Assembly: GCA_021324455.1 (NCBI GenBank)
Contig: JAJPJA010000127.1
Span: forward strand, 1 to 35,308
Direction: 5' to 3'
Length of the DNA: 35,308 nt
DNA from: Pseudomonadota bacterium
Lineage (GTDB): Bacteria; Desulfobacterota; Binatia; Binatales; Binataceae
The notes beneath the pieces were generated by a model, which was not told the origin of the DNA, ran no database searches, and worked only from the letters and a program-made list of their open reading frames with translations. Positions 1 through 8,098 of the stretch are shown in pieces (positions within the stretch are counted from its first letter, which is position 1; each line of letters starts with the position of its first letter). Both the position numbers and the translations under genes were made by a program.

Positions 1-200
1 CCGACCTTCATGTCGAGGCGGAACACCTTGCCCCTTTGCACCAGACGCGCGGCTTCGACGATTCCTTCCGAAGTGAGGAAATTGAGGCATCCGAGTTCGT
101 AATCGTCGCCGAACAGCCCCCAGGTCGAACCCTCCGGCGCGCCCTGTTTTGCGGGCAATTCAGAAAAGCGCGGCAGTTTGTCGAAATCGATTCTGGCCAT
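1..200 (-). CDS. Cyclase-family metal-dependent hydrolase, N-terminal part (runs off the left edge)
   Basis: Only the first 66 or so codons are inside the window; the gene continues beyond base 1. The start is ATG at 198-200, preceded by a good ribosome site (GGAGAG). The visible N-terminus contains 'GSTWGLFGDDYELGCLNFLT'. This is the typical opening of the cyclase family (kynurenine formamidase-like, Pfam Cyclase), where a Trp-Gly-x-x-Asp-Asp-x-x-Gly stretch precedes the catalytic His-rich motif. That His-rich motif lies outside the window, so activity cannot be judged. The gene is last in a minus-strand run with the hydrolase at 223-990 and the enoyl-CoA hydratase at 1012-1854, with gaps of only about 22 bases. 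This suggests one catabolic operon. The substrate is unknown. Confidence 0.75.
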   Translation of the reverse strand, partial: MARIDFDKLPRFSELPAKQGAPEGSTWGLFGDDYELGCLNFLTSEGIVEAARLVQRGKVFRLDMKV

Positions 201-222
201 AACGATGCTCTCCAATCGGCGG

Positions 223-990
223 CTAGGCCGCGTGCGTCTTGAGAAAGTCGATCAGGATCGAGTTGAACTCACTGGCTTTTTCGAAATACACCGAGTGGCC
301 CGCGCCGTGCACCAGCGCGAGGCGCGCGTGCGGCACCCGGCGCTTCATCAGGTCCATCGTGGAGGGCGGAATCAGCAGGTCCTGATCGCCCCACACCAGC
401 AGGGTCGGGATGCGATGCCGCACCAGCGGGTCGGGCGAAAAGCGCAGTCCGAACAGCCCGCCCAACAGCTTGGGCGGCAGATCGTTGAGCGCGTTGATTT
501 CACTGTAGAGGAAATGCAGCGCCGGCTCGCGCTCGATGAAATCGGGCGCGAGCGCCTTGGGAATCAAACCGCCCGCCGCCCGCCCCGCGATCAGCTTCTG
601 CTCCGCCAGCACGTCCGCATCGTCCATCCCGGCCGTCGTATCGCACAGCACCAGCGCGCGGGTGCGCTGCGGATACGCCGCGGCAAAGCCCAGCACCGTC
701 CATCCCCCCATCGACTGGCCGACCAGCGCCGCCTGTTCAATCCGCAGATGGTCGAGCAGGGCGCGCAGATCCTCGACGAATGACGCCGCGCCGGGACCGT
801 CCTGGGCTTCGCGCGATGCGCCGAATCCCCGATGGTCGAACGTAACGCAGCGATAGCCGCGCGAGAGTATCGGCACCTGCTGCCACCAGCTCAGATGGCT
901 GCCGCCGCCGCCGTGGGCCAGCACGATTGCCGGGCCCTCGCCGTGCGTTTCATAGTAAAGCTCGATTGCGTTGATTTTCGCCCGAGGCAT
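223..990 (-). CDS. Alpha/beta-hydrolase fold enzyme
   Basis: 255 aa, full length for a single-domain alpha/beta hydrolase (esterase, lactonase or C-C bond hydrolase type). Visible elements in order are the oxyanion loop HGGGG at about 26-30, the nucleophile elbow GQSMGG with Ser93, the acid region VWGDQD at about 200-204, and the catalytic His in GAGH at about 232. The triad therefore looks complete. ATG at 990 follows an AGGAGA-type ribosome site. No signal peptide is seen, so it is probably cytoplasmic. It sits 21 bases after the enoyl-CoA hydratase and 22 before the cyclase-family gene, so a role in one degradation pathway is likely. The substrate cannot be named from sequence; enol-lactone and ring-cleavage product hydrolases are the closest familiar types. 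Confidence 0.88.
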   Translation of the reverse strand: MPRAKINAIELYYETHGEGPAIVLAHGGGGSHLSWWQQVPILSRGYRCVTFDHRGFGASREAQDGPGAASFVEDLRALLDHLRIEQAALVGQSMGGWTVLGFAAAYPQRTRALVLCDTTAGMDDADVLAEQKLIAGRAAGGLIPKALAPDFIEREPALHFLYSEINALNDLPPKLLGGLFGLRFSPDPLVRHRIPTLLVWGDQDLLIPPSTMDLMKRRVPHARLALVHGAGHSVYFEKASEFNSILIDFLKTHAA

Positions 991-1011
991 CCCTCGTCTC
1001 CTCGAAATCGT

Positions 1012-1854
1012 TCAACCGTCCTGGTTCTTTTTGTAGGCCAGGGTCTTGGGCACGGAGAAGCGCGGGGCGCGTTTCTCGGCGAAGGCCTTCGCCCCCTCTT
1101 TAATGTCCGCCAGGCTGTACATCCAATTGGTCATTTCGTCGGCGTCGCGCAGGACGCTATCGAGGTCGCTGCTGAGATGCTCCAGCAGCATGCGTTTGGA
1201 TTGCGCGATGCTGATGGCCGAGCAGTTGTGCGCCAAATCGCGCGCCAGTTCCCTCGCACGCGCCATCAACTGGTCGTCGGGCACGACTTCGCGCACGTAT
1301 CCGATCTTCAGCGCTTCCTCGGCGCTGAGCATGCGTCCGGTGATGATCAGGTCCAGCGCGTTGGCCAGGCCGACAATACGGGGCAGGAAGTACGCCGTGG
1401 CATCCTCGATCGTGAGGCCGCGGCGCGAGAAGATGCTGCCGAAACGGGCGCTTTGCGCCGCGATGCGAAAGTCGAAATAAAGCGGCATGGTAAAGCCGAT
1501 TCCGGCGGCGACCCCGTTGATCGCGCCGATTACCGGCGTGCGCAGCCCGCGCAGATAGGGCAGCAGCCCGGGCCGCCGCGGCGGTTTCGCAGCCGCGCCG
1601 GTCCTGGGCTTGGCCGGTTCGTCCGAGGACGACGCCCGTCTGCTCACCAGCGACATATCGGCGCCGGAGCAAAACGCCTTGCCTGCGCCGGTAAAAATAA
1701 TTGCGCCGACGTCGTTGTCGTTGTCGGCGTCAAGCAGCGCCTCGCGCATCTCGCGGTTCATGGTGGGCGTCCACGCGTTGTAGAACTGCGGACGGTTGAG
1801 CGTGATCGTCGCCACGCGATCTTCCTTGTTGTAGATGATCTCGCTGTACGCCAT
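1012..1854 (-). CDS. Enoyl-CoA hydratase/isomerase family (crotonase fold)
   Basis: 280 aa, the usual length for the crotonase family, which hydrates, isomerises or otherwise acts on enoyl-CoA thioesters. Visible features are the CoA-binding opening 'ITLNRPQFYNAW', the first oxyanion segment CSGADMS, and the second oxyanion segment GVAAGIG. The downstream segment 'RRGLTIEDATAYFLPRIVG' resembles the RRGL-x-PEAG stretch of many hydratases, with the acidic residue kept as Glu (or the neighbouring Asp). A proline- and arginine-rich insertion (about residues 75-95) follows the first oxyanion segment. ATG at 1854 follows GGAGAA. It is first in the minus-strand catabolic cluster, 104 bases beyond the stop of the kinase gene. 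The exact reaction is not determinable. Confidence 0.88.
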   Translation of the reverse strand: MAYSEIIYNKEDRVATITLNRPQFYNAWTPTMNREMREALLDADNDNDVGAIIFTGAGKAFCSGADMSLVSRRASSSDEPAKPRTGAAAKPPRRPGLLPYLRGLRTPVIGAINGVAAGIGFTMPLYFDFRIAAQSARFGSIFSRRGLTIEDATAYFLPRIVGLANALDLIITGRMLSAEEALKIGYVREVVPDDQLMARARELARDLAHNCSAISIAQSKRMLLEHLSSDLDSVLRDADEMTNWMYSLADIKEGAKAFAEKRAPRFSVPKTLAYKKNQDG

Positions 1855-1958
1855 CGGGATGAATTCTCCGCGATAAAACCGGTCAGCTACCGCCGCAACG
1901 CTATGATTGCGCGGGCGCGGTTGTCAAACGCCGCTGCCGCGCCATCAAGCAACCGCAA

Positions 1959-4448
1959 TCATCCGGCGTGAAACGGTTTCTTCCTGAGTTCGACCGGCAC
2001 GCTGATCGTCTGGCCGGCGCGCATCAGCGTCACGCTTATGGTCTGACCTGCCGCTTTGTCCGCGATTGCGCGATGAAAGTCAGCGCGGCTGCGAATCGGT
2101 GCGCCGTCGATCTCGACGATGACGTCGTTCAGTGCGATGCCGGCGCGATCGGCCGGTCCGCGCGGCATCAGGTACCGCACTATTGCGCCGCCGCCGCCCG
2201 AGTTTACCGTCACGCCCATCCATCCCCTGGGGGCGTCAAGACTGGCGACAACGCCGCGCACTCCGTCCACGCCGCGAACCAGCTCCTCGATCTGATCGCG
2301 CTGGCTCAAATCGCTCACGCTGCCGTTGAGGTAAACCCGTCCACCCGGCTGCACACTGACGCCGATACGGTCGAAACCGTTGGCGGAGAGCCGCGCGCGG
2401 ATTTCCGATTCGATAACCTGCGGCGGAGGCGGCGCGTGCTGCGGACGCGCTGCGGCGCGCGGCCTGACGGGCCGCCGCGATACACCGGGAATGGACTCCC
2501 CCGGCTCAGGCGGCGCCGGACGCGCCGGCCCGTATGAAGACGCCGGATACGGCACCGGCCGCACATAGGGCGGCGCGCGCCATGGACTGATGCCCACCGA
2601 AGGAGCCGGTACCGCGGCCATCATCAGCCATACGGCGGCGCCGAGCATCGCCGCGGCCGGCGGCGCCATCAGAAGAAGGAACGCGCGCAGCCGAGCCCAT
2701 AATCCTAATCCATGACGCGCCAGAAACCTGATACAGGGACGCCGAAGAAGCATGGCGCAGCCCCTGGCCAGCGCGGCCACGATTGCGGGGAACAACAGAT
2801 AGTCGAGCAAAGCCGCCGCCACCGCGGCCCGCACAGCAGCGATTGCGATTACACCGGCGATCAGGGTCAGCACTCGCGCGCCCCGCTTTGAGGCGATCAC
2901 CACAACCAGCAGCGTCAGCAGCCCCAAAGTTGCAACCACATCGGCGGCCTCTTTAACCTGCGCCGCAAGCGTGCCGTGAAGGGCTCGGGAAACAGTCATA
3001 CCCGCCTGGCCCAACAGGATTTCGCCGCCCAGGGCCGCTGTGCCGGCGATTATCAGGGCCGCAGTGCTCAGCCTCCGCACACTGGCCAGCAGCGTGTGAT
3101 GGTCGGCGGCGGTGATTACGATCGGAATCGCAACGCTGTCGCCCGAATGGTCCAGCACCAGATTGATGTTGGCGCGGTATCGATGCCCCCAGAGCACCGC
3201 GCAAGAATCCACCTCGACGCGCAACCGGGTCTGGTTCTCCGCGATATGATGCGGCGCGACGCGCACCAGGCCGGGCGCGTCGGTGCTGACGCGTGCTTCC
3301 AGGGTGCCGCGCCCGGTGTTGCGCACCGTCACCGTCATCGGATGCGCCGCGGTGCCGCGCTGCACGCCCGTGAACTCAACCCGCGCCGGAGTCCATTGGA
3401 TCTTCGACGCTGTTACAGCCGAAGTCCCCGGCGTGTGCGGCGCCGGCGCGGGCAGCGGCCTCGTGGGCGCATCCGCCGATTGATGGGGTGACGGCGGATA
3501 CGGCGGTGGGGAACGCGGCTGGGGCGCGTTGGCGTTCGGCGGTACGGCAACCGCGGCCAGCAGGCGCGCTTTGAACTCGGCCGCGCCGGCCGGGCGGCGC
3601 TCTACCTCGTTGCTGAGGGTCTGATCGATCAGAAGGCACAGTTCCCTGGGCAAGTCCGGACGGATTGACTGCAACGGCGCAAAGCTGAACGGCTCATGCT
3701 CCTGCGGGTCGCGGCCGGTGAGCGCATAGTGAATGATTCCGCCCAGGGCATAGAGATCGGTGCGCGGCTCGGACATTCCGCGATACTGCTCGGGCGCGGC
3801 ATAGCCGGGCGTTCCATGCACGGTCCCGCGCTGGATTTGGAAGTGGCGCGCGATGCCGAAGTCGATCAGCTTGACCACTTCACCGCCGCCGGTGGCCGGC
3901 GCCAGGATGATGTTGTCGGGTTTAAGATCGCGATGGAGCAGCGGCGGCGTCAGTCCATGCAGATACTCCAGCGCCTCGAGCACCTGCAGAGCAATCCGGA
4001 CGATCTCCTCCAGCCGCATCCGCCCGCGGCTCGCGATCCGCTGCTGCAGCGTCTGGCCGCGGACGTATTCCTCAACCAGGTAGCATCGGCCGCCCTCGTC
4101 GAAGTAATCGTAGATTTGAACGATATGAAAGTTGTTCAACGCGGCCAGTGTTTCGGCTTCGCGCCGGAACATCGCTTCCCCCTCCGCTATTGCCGGCCGG
4201 CTGCGGGCAGACGGAGTGAGTTGGGCCAGCGCGCACGGACGGTTGCTCAAGCGCAGGTCGGCGGCGAGATACATCTGTTTCTGGCCGCCGCCGCCCAACT
4301 CGCGCTCGACGCGGTAGCGGCCCGCAATAATCCTGACCGGCGCCGCCGGATGCGGCGCGGCGGGCGCGCCGCCCAGCGCATCGCCGCAGCTATCGCAGTA
4401 TGCGCTGCCGTCGAGGTTATCGACGCTGCAGTTGGGACATCTGATCAC
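1959..4448 (-). CDS. Zinc-ribbon membrane Ser/Thr kinase with Ig-like, BON and PDZ domains
   Basis: About 829 aa from GTG at 4448, chosen because the zinc ribbon then starts at residue 2; a TTG at 4487 would add 13 residues. Domains in order are as follows. A four-Cys ribbon (C4, C7, C18, C21). A Hanks-type kinase, about 44-300, with HRDLKPDN (about 172-179), DFG (about 196-198) and APE (about 218-220). A proline-rich linker. An Ig-like beta domain, about 345-455. A cluster of hydrophobic helices, about 455-620. A second proline-rich linker. A BON domain, about 678-740. A C-terminal PDZ domain, about 742-825. The beta-3 catalytic lysine is absent (the VAIK equivalent reads CALA). Lys57 instead occupies the last glycine position of the loop GGGGQK. 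Proposed role: signalling between cytoplasm (kinase) and envelope (BON/PDZ). Its substrate is unknown and the PDZ lacks a protease. Confidence 0.9.
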   Translation of the reverse strand: MIRCPNCSVDNLDGSAYCDSCGDALGGAPAAPHPAAPVRIIAGRYRVERELGGGGQKQMYLAADLRLSNRPCALAQLTPSARSRPAIAEGEAMFRREAETLAALNNFHIVQIYDYFDEGGRCYLVEEYVRGQTLQQRIASRGRMRLEEIVRIALQVLEALEYLHGLTPPLLHRDLKPDNIILAPATGGGEVVKLIDFGIARHFQIQRGTVHGTPGYAAPEQYRGMSEPRTDLYALGGIIHYALTGRDPQEHEPFSFAPLQSIRPDLPRELCLLIDQTLSNEVERRPAGAAEFKARLLAAVAVPPNANAPQPRSPPPYPPSPHQSADAPTRPLPAPAPHTPGTSAVTASKIQWTPARVEFTGVQRGTAAHPMTVTVRNTGRGTLEARVSTDAPGLVRVAPHHIAENQTRLRVEVDSCAVLWGHRYRANINLVLDHSGDSVAIPIVITAADHHTLLASVRRLSTAALIIAGTAALGGEILLGQAGMTVSRALHGTLAAQVKEAADVVATLGLLTLLVVVIASKRGARVLTLIAGVIAIAAVRAAVAAALLDYLLFPAIVAALARGCAMLLRRPCIRFLARHGLGLWARLRAFLLLMAPPAAAMLGAAVWLMMAAVPAPSVGISPWRAPPYVRPVPYPASSYGPARPAPPEPGESIPGVSRRPVRPRAAARPQHAPPPPQVIESEIRARLSANGFDRIGVSVQPGGRVYLNGSVSDLSQRDQIEELVRGVDGVRGVVASLDAPRGWMGVTVNSGGGGAIVRYLMPRGPADRAGIALNDVIVEIDGAPIRSRADFHRAIADKAAGQTISVTLMRAGQTISVPVELRKKPFHAG

Positions 4449-4653
4449 GCCATTGGGCTCTTGATGGGGGATTTGCCGCGGCCGCAAACCGTGGGCGTGC
4501 CAAACCGCTTATTCGCGAATGTAACGGATGTCATTCGGGTCCAACGCTTGCCAGAGGATGATAAGAATGCATTGCTGATGTCAAAGCTGGCAAGACCAAT
4601 ATCGCATCCGCTGCGCGCTGTCGCGGCGGCCGGCAAATGTTTATACAATCGCG

Positions 4654-4680
4654 TCCTGCCGGGGTCATCGCCCGGCAGGA
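4654..4680. repeat. Perfect 10-bp inverted repeat upstream of the acyl-CoA dehydrogenase
   Basis: Arms TCCTGCCGGG (4654-4663) and CCCGGCAGGA (4671-4680) are perfectly complementary around a 7-base loop. The repeat lies just downstream of an AT-rich stretch containing TACAAT (4644-4649), which could be a -10 element, and ends 27 bases before the ATG at 4708. It could be an operator for a dimeric repressor or a 5'-UTR hairpin. The remainder of the 4449-4707 divergent intergenic region shows no gene and no convincing -35. Confidence 0.5.
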
Positions 4681-4707
4681 GCGTCAGCGGGTGTGGAGGA
4701 TCGATCG

Positions 4708-5889
4708 ATGGACTTCGATTTCCGTCCTGAAGAAAAACAGTTCCGCGAAGAGGTCAGGGCGTTTCTCAAACGCGAATTGCCGGACTGGTGGCGCGGGCTC
4801 TTTTCCGACGACGATCGCGTGCCGGCACTGACCCGCCAGATCTGCGAGAAGCTGGCCCAACGCGGATGGCTTACCATCTCATGGCCGCGCGAGTACGGCG
4901 GCGCCGCCGCCAACGAATGGATGCAGGCCGTGGTGCGCGAGGAGATGTGGGCGCATGACGAGCCGCGCGGCCCCCAGTACATGAACCTCAATTACATCGG
5001 ACCGATGATCATGCGCTTCGGCACGCCCGAGCAGAAGGCCAGATTTCTGCCGCCGATGGCCGCCGGCAAGGTCATCTGGTGCCAGGGATTTTCGGAACCG
5101 GGCGCCGGCTCCGATCTGGCTTCGCTGCGCACCCGCGCCGACGACGCCGGCGACCATTTCGTCGTCAACGGATCGAAGATCTGGACCAGCTACGCCGACT
5201 TCCCCGCGGATTGGTGCCTGCTGCTGGCGCGCACCGATCAGAAAGCCCCCAAGCATAAGGGAATCTCGGTGTTCGCGCTCGACATGCGCACTGCGGGCAT
5301 CACGGTGCGGCCAATCCGCAGCATGGCCGGCCCGCGCGATTTCAACGAAGTGTTCTTCGATGAAGTGGTCATCCCGCGCGATTGCCTGCTGGGCGCCAAG
5401 AACGAAGGCTGGATGATGGTGGTCGCGGGGCTGTCGTTCGAGCGGGTCGGCGTCGCGCGCTACGCCAAAACCGGACGCGTGATCGAGATGCTGGTCGAGT
5501 ATGCGCGCAAGACCGTGGTCGATGGGCGTCCGCTGTCGGAACGGCCCGAGGTGCGCGCCAAGCTCGCCGACCTGTACTGCCGCTACCAGGCGGCGCGGCT
5601 GCTCAACTACCGCGCCATCTCGATGCAGGCCAGGGGCGAAGTGCCGGCGATCGAAGGATCAATCGCCCGCGTGCACAACACCACCGTTGAACAGTTGGCG
5701 GGCCAGGTCGGACTGGAAATCCTGGGGCCGTCGGGCCAGCTTACCGAAGCGGACCCGCGCGCTCCAATCGACGGCAGAATCGAGCATCAGTGGATCCATG
5801 AGATCTCGGCCACCATCGCCGCCGGCACTATCGAAGTGCAGAAAAATATAATCGCGCAGCGCGGGCTGGGTCTGCCCAAAACGGACTGA
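4708..5889 (+). CDS. Acyl-CoA dehydrogenase
   Basis: 393 aa, typical length for this FAD flavoprotein family, which introduces a trans-2,3 double bond into acyl-CoA. The start is ATG at 4708, seven bases after GGAGGA; a GTG at 4693 overlaps that ribosome site and is unlikely. The N-terminal helical domain begins 'MDFDFRPEEKQFREEVRAFL'. The middle beta domain has the FAD/substrate signature 'CQGFSEPGAGSDLASLRT' near residue 130. The C-terminal domain ends with 'AGTIEVQKNIIAQRGLGLP', the family's usual tail contacting FAD and the dimer partner. It is transcribed alone, divergent from the kinase gene. With the hydratase and hydrolase nearby, it fits a CoA-dependent degradation pathway. The chain-length or ring specificity is unknown. 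Confidence 0.92.
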   Translation: MDFDFRPEEKQFREEVRAFLKRELPDWWRGLFSDDDRVPALTRQICEKLAQRGWLTISWPREYGGAAANEWMQAVVREEMWAHDEPRGPQYMNLNYIGPMIMRFGTPEQKARFLPPMAAGKVIWCQGFSEPGAGSDLASLRTRADDAGDHFVVNGSKIWTSYADFPADWCLLLARTDQKAPKHKGISVFALDMRTAGITVRPIRSMAGPRDFNEVFFDEVVIPRDCLLGAKNEGWMMVVAGLSFERVGVARYAKTGRVIEMLVEYARKTVVDGRPLSERPEVRAKLADLYCRYQAARLLNYRAISMQARGEVPAIEGSIARVHNTTVEQLAGQVGLEILGPSGQLTEADPRAPIDGRIEHQWIHEISATIAAGTIEVQKNIIAQRGLGLPKTD

Positions 5890-5912
5890 GAGCCGGACGG
5901 CCGCGCCTTGGC

Positions 5913-6341
5913 TCAGTTCGAGGCGCTGCCGGCGAAGCGGGCGCGCAGAGCCTCCCGGATGGTCTCGATGCTGGCGCCCTGGTCGAACAGTTTCTTCGCT
6001 TCCAGCGCCTCGCCGGTGCAAATCGCGCACGACGCGCCATGATGGTCGCGATAGCAGTCGAGCAGGTTCTTGTGCCCGTTGGTGCGGTCGCATCCGCAGT
6101 AGCAATGCAATTGCGCCAGCAGATCGGGATTTTCCTGCGCGACCTTGTACGCTTCGCGCACCTCGCCCGTGAATTGCCCCGGATCCAGCGTCTTGCGCAA
6201 ATCCGACGCCGCCTGGGTCTCGCTCGCGGGATGCGCCGTGCAGCAGGCGGGAGCCGTAGTTGACTCTCCGGCCAACGCGCCCGCGCTCAAAACCAACAGG
6301 CCCGCGCCCACAGCCGCAATCAGTTTCGATTTCAAAGTCAT
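5913..6341 (-). CDS. Secreted PCYCGC-motif protein
   Basis: 142 aa. An N-terminal signal peptide (hydrophobic segment about residues 7-24, AGALAGES cleavage region) indicates export. The mature part contains 'HCYCGCDRTNGHKNLLDCY' followed by 'CAICTGEALEAKKLFDQG' and a helical tail 'IETIREALRARF'. This is the PCYCGC family (Pfam PCYCGC), whose function is unknown; the closely spaced cysteines suggest metal or haem binding or thiol chemistry. A second pair of cysteines (ACCTAH) sits just after the signal peptide. The first residue of the motif is His here rather than Pro. It converges on the acyl-CoA dehydrogenase with only about 23 bases between stops. No partner gene is obvious. Confidence 0.78.
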   Translation of the reverse strand: MTLKSKLIAAVGAGLLVLSAGALAGESTTAPACCTAHPASETQAASDLRKTLDPGQFTGEVREAYKVAQENPDLLAQLHCYCGCDRTNGHKNLLDCYRDHHGASCAICTGEALEAKKLFDQGASIETIREALRARFAGSASN

Positions 6342-6446
6342 AGGCGATACCGCGCAAGTCCGCCAGGTCCTTGATCAACCGCCGAGACCAACGCTCCCTA
6401 ATGGTACGCGATCCGGCGGGTCGGGCGGAAGAGGGCCGCCGAACTG

Positions 6447-6498
6447 AAAACCGGCACCGCGTCTGCGCTCCACTGCGGCGCCGACTCGATGCCGGTTT
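6447..6498 (-). terminator. Possible intrinsic terminator after the beta-helix gene
   Basis: On the minus strand AAACCGGCA (plus 6490-6498) can pair with TGCCGGTTT (plus 6448-6456), followed by one more T. The 33-base loop is long for a terminator and the T tract is short, so this is a tentative call. It starts about 16 bases after the beta-helix stop codon. Confidence 0.3.
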
Positions 6499-6513
6499 CG
6501 TCAGCTTCGCCGA

Positions 6514-7950
6514 TTAATGAGGGACGGGCGCGGTCAGAAACGGCACGTCGCTGACGTTGCCCAGCGCGCTGGCGCATCCGGGGGCGCCCGGCCCCTTGCC
6601 GCATCCCCAGAAATTCAGCGTTCCATCGACCAGTACATCCGCGGCGTCGGCGGTGTTGTTGATACCGACGCTGTGCGGCTCGAAGTCGTTGAGCTGCGCC
6701 GATACCACCCAGCATGGCGCCGGCGAGGCCGCGCAATTGCTCCACGCCGGAGCGCCAATCCAGATGTCGTTCGTCTCGTGCCGGATGGTGTTGCCGACCA
6801 GCTTGAGTCCCGCGATCGGCGCCGCATGCAGGTCGGCATAAATCTCAATTCCGGTCGGATCGACGGGCCCGTCCGTCTCGGGCGGCTCCCCGGGGTCGGG
6901 CTCGGCCCCGTTGCCCGCGATGAAGTTCCCGATCACGGAAGTGCCGCTTAAGTTCTGTCCGGGCGCATGCTCATGAAAGATCACGCCGGGATTGACATTG
7001 TCGATCAGTCGATTGTCGATAATCAGATGCTGATACGAGGCGGTGCCCGGAGTGGGAGCGAAAACCCCCGTGCCGGCGGCGCCGTTATGCCTGGACAGAT
7101 TGCCCGCAACGGTGTCGTTGAATACGCCGAATGCGGCGATGCCGATATTGGCCGGGTTGCCGTTCACCGGATGCGACGGCAGCGTAATGCCGCAGTCGAA
7201 CGCGTTATCTTCCACGTCGTTGCTGCTGACAATGTTGTCGTGATTGGAATTGGTCTCGTCGGTCAGCAGCACCCCGCCGGAGTTGTGAACGATCACGTTG
7301 TCGTTCACTGTGCTGTGCGCGACTCCATCCAGATGCACTCCCTCGCCGCAGTCGAACGCCTCGAAAGCGGGCGGCGGCGGCACCGGTCCGACGGCCGGGC
7401 AGGTTAACGTGCTGACGTCGAGCGCCTTATCGTTGTCATGGATCAGATTGCCGGAGATCGTAACGTTGGTGATTTGCGGTCCGGATGGAGCACAACTCCC
7501 GTCCCCGCAGGCAGCCGCCGCGCCCTGCACCAGGATGCCTTCATGCAGCGCATTGCGAATGGTAAAGCCGCTTATCGTCACGAAGCTGGCCTGATCGAGA
7601 ATGCCGTTGGCGAGTCCGGCCGCGTCGATGATGGTTTTGCTCGAATCCTGGCCCACCAGACTCAGGCCGCCCAGCGCGGAGCCGACCGTTACCATCTCGG
7701 TATAAGTTCCCTTGAACACGAATACCGTATCGGACGGTGAGGCGGCGGCCATAGCCGCGCCGATGCTGCTGTAGGTCGCCGGCGCGCATCCGTATTTCTT
7801 GGCCTGTCCGGGGGGAACGCTGCTCTGGCTGACACACAGGACCCCACCGAAAGCAGGCACGGCAGCCGCCAATACCGCCGTGCCGATCAGGGCGAAGGCG
7901 GTGCTCAGGCGTCGACCTATCACAGTTATATTTTTCAATTTGCAGGCCAC
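6514..7950 (-). CDS. Secreted right-handed parallel beta-helix protein
   Basis: About 478 aa with an N-terminal export signal (about residues 12-36, LSTAF to VPAFGG). The segment 'CAPATYSSIGAAMAAASPSD' and FVFKGTYTE resembles the opening of pectin-esterase/NosD-like beta-helix proteins. The body then shows repeated Asn-rich coils such as VTISGFTIRN, VTISGNLIHDN, VNDNVIVHNSGGVLL and NIVSSNDVEDNAFDCG. These are typical of PbH1 repeats, each stacking one turn of the solenoid. Such proteins bind or cleave polysaccharide, but no catalytic residues can be assigned, so the ligand is unknown. The start is uncertain: GTG at 7950 is preceded by AAAAGG only 2 bases away, and another GTG lies at about 7923. 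It is divergent from the amidase. Confidence 0.8.
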   Translation of the reverse strand: MACKLKNITVIGRRLSTAFALIGTAVLAAAVPAFGGVLCVSQSSVPPGQAKKYGCAPATYSSIGAAMAAASPSDTVFVFKGTYTEMVTVGSALGGLSLVGQDSSKTIIDAAGLANGILDQASFVTISGFTIRNALHEGILVQGAAAACGDGSCAPSGPQITNVTISGNLIHDNDKALDVSTLTCPAVGPVPPPPAFEAFDCGEGVHLDGVAHSTVNDNVIVHNSGGVLLTDETNSNHDNIVSSNDVEDNAFDCGITLPSHPVNGNPANIGIAAFGVFNDTVAGNLSRHNGAAGTGVFAPTPGTASYQHLIIDNRLIDNVNPGVIFHEHAPGQNLSGTSVIGNFIAGNGAEPDPGEPPETDGPVDPTGIEIYADLHAAPIAGLKLVGNTIRHETNDIWIGAPAWSNCAASPAPCWVVSAQLNDFEPHSVGINNTADAADVLVDGTLNFWGCGKGPGAPGCASALGNVSDVPFLTAPVPH

Positions 7951-8000
7951 AACCTTTTAGACAGATGAGTGGGCGGTAGAGTAGATACCATTGAACTTCG

Positions 8001-8015
8001 AATCAAGCATTGATT
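8001..8015. promoter_or_regulatory. Palindrome AATCAA-GCA-TTGATT in the divergent promoter region
   Basis: A perfect 6-bp-arm inverted repeat lies in the AT-rich centre of the 148-base gap between the beta-helix gene and the amidase. It lies almost wholly within the 18-base spacer of a weak plus-strand promoter candidate (TTGAAC 7991-7996, TACATT 8015-8020), sharing its last base with the -10. Outer arms TTGAA (7991-7995) and TTCAA (8018-8022) extend the symmetry. It would suit a regulator controlling one or both genes. Confidence 0.35.
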
Positions 8016-8098
8016 ACATTCAAAAAATGGCGTAAGCGATTTCCTCCGTTTCCGGCCTGCTCTTTCCCCGCCCGCGCGGATAATGGAAGCTGGCTTGC

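Noticed and set aside
4449..4487. TTG start at 4487 for the kinase
   Set aside because: It adds 13 residues without homology. The GTG at 4448 puts the zinc ribbon at the N-terminus, as usual for such proteins, though the choice is not certain.
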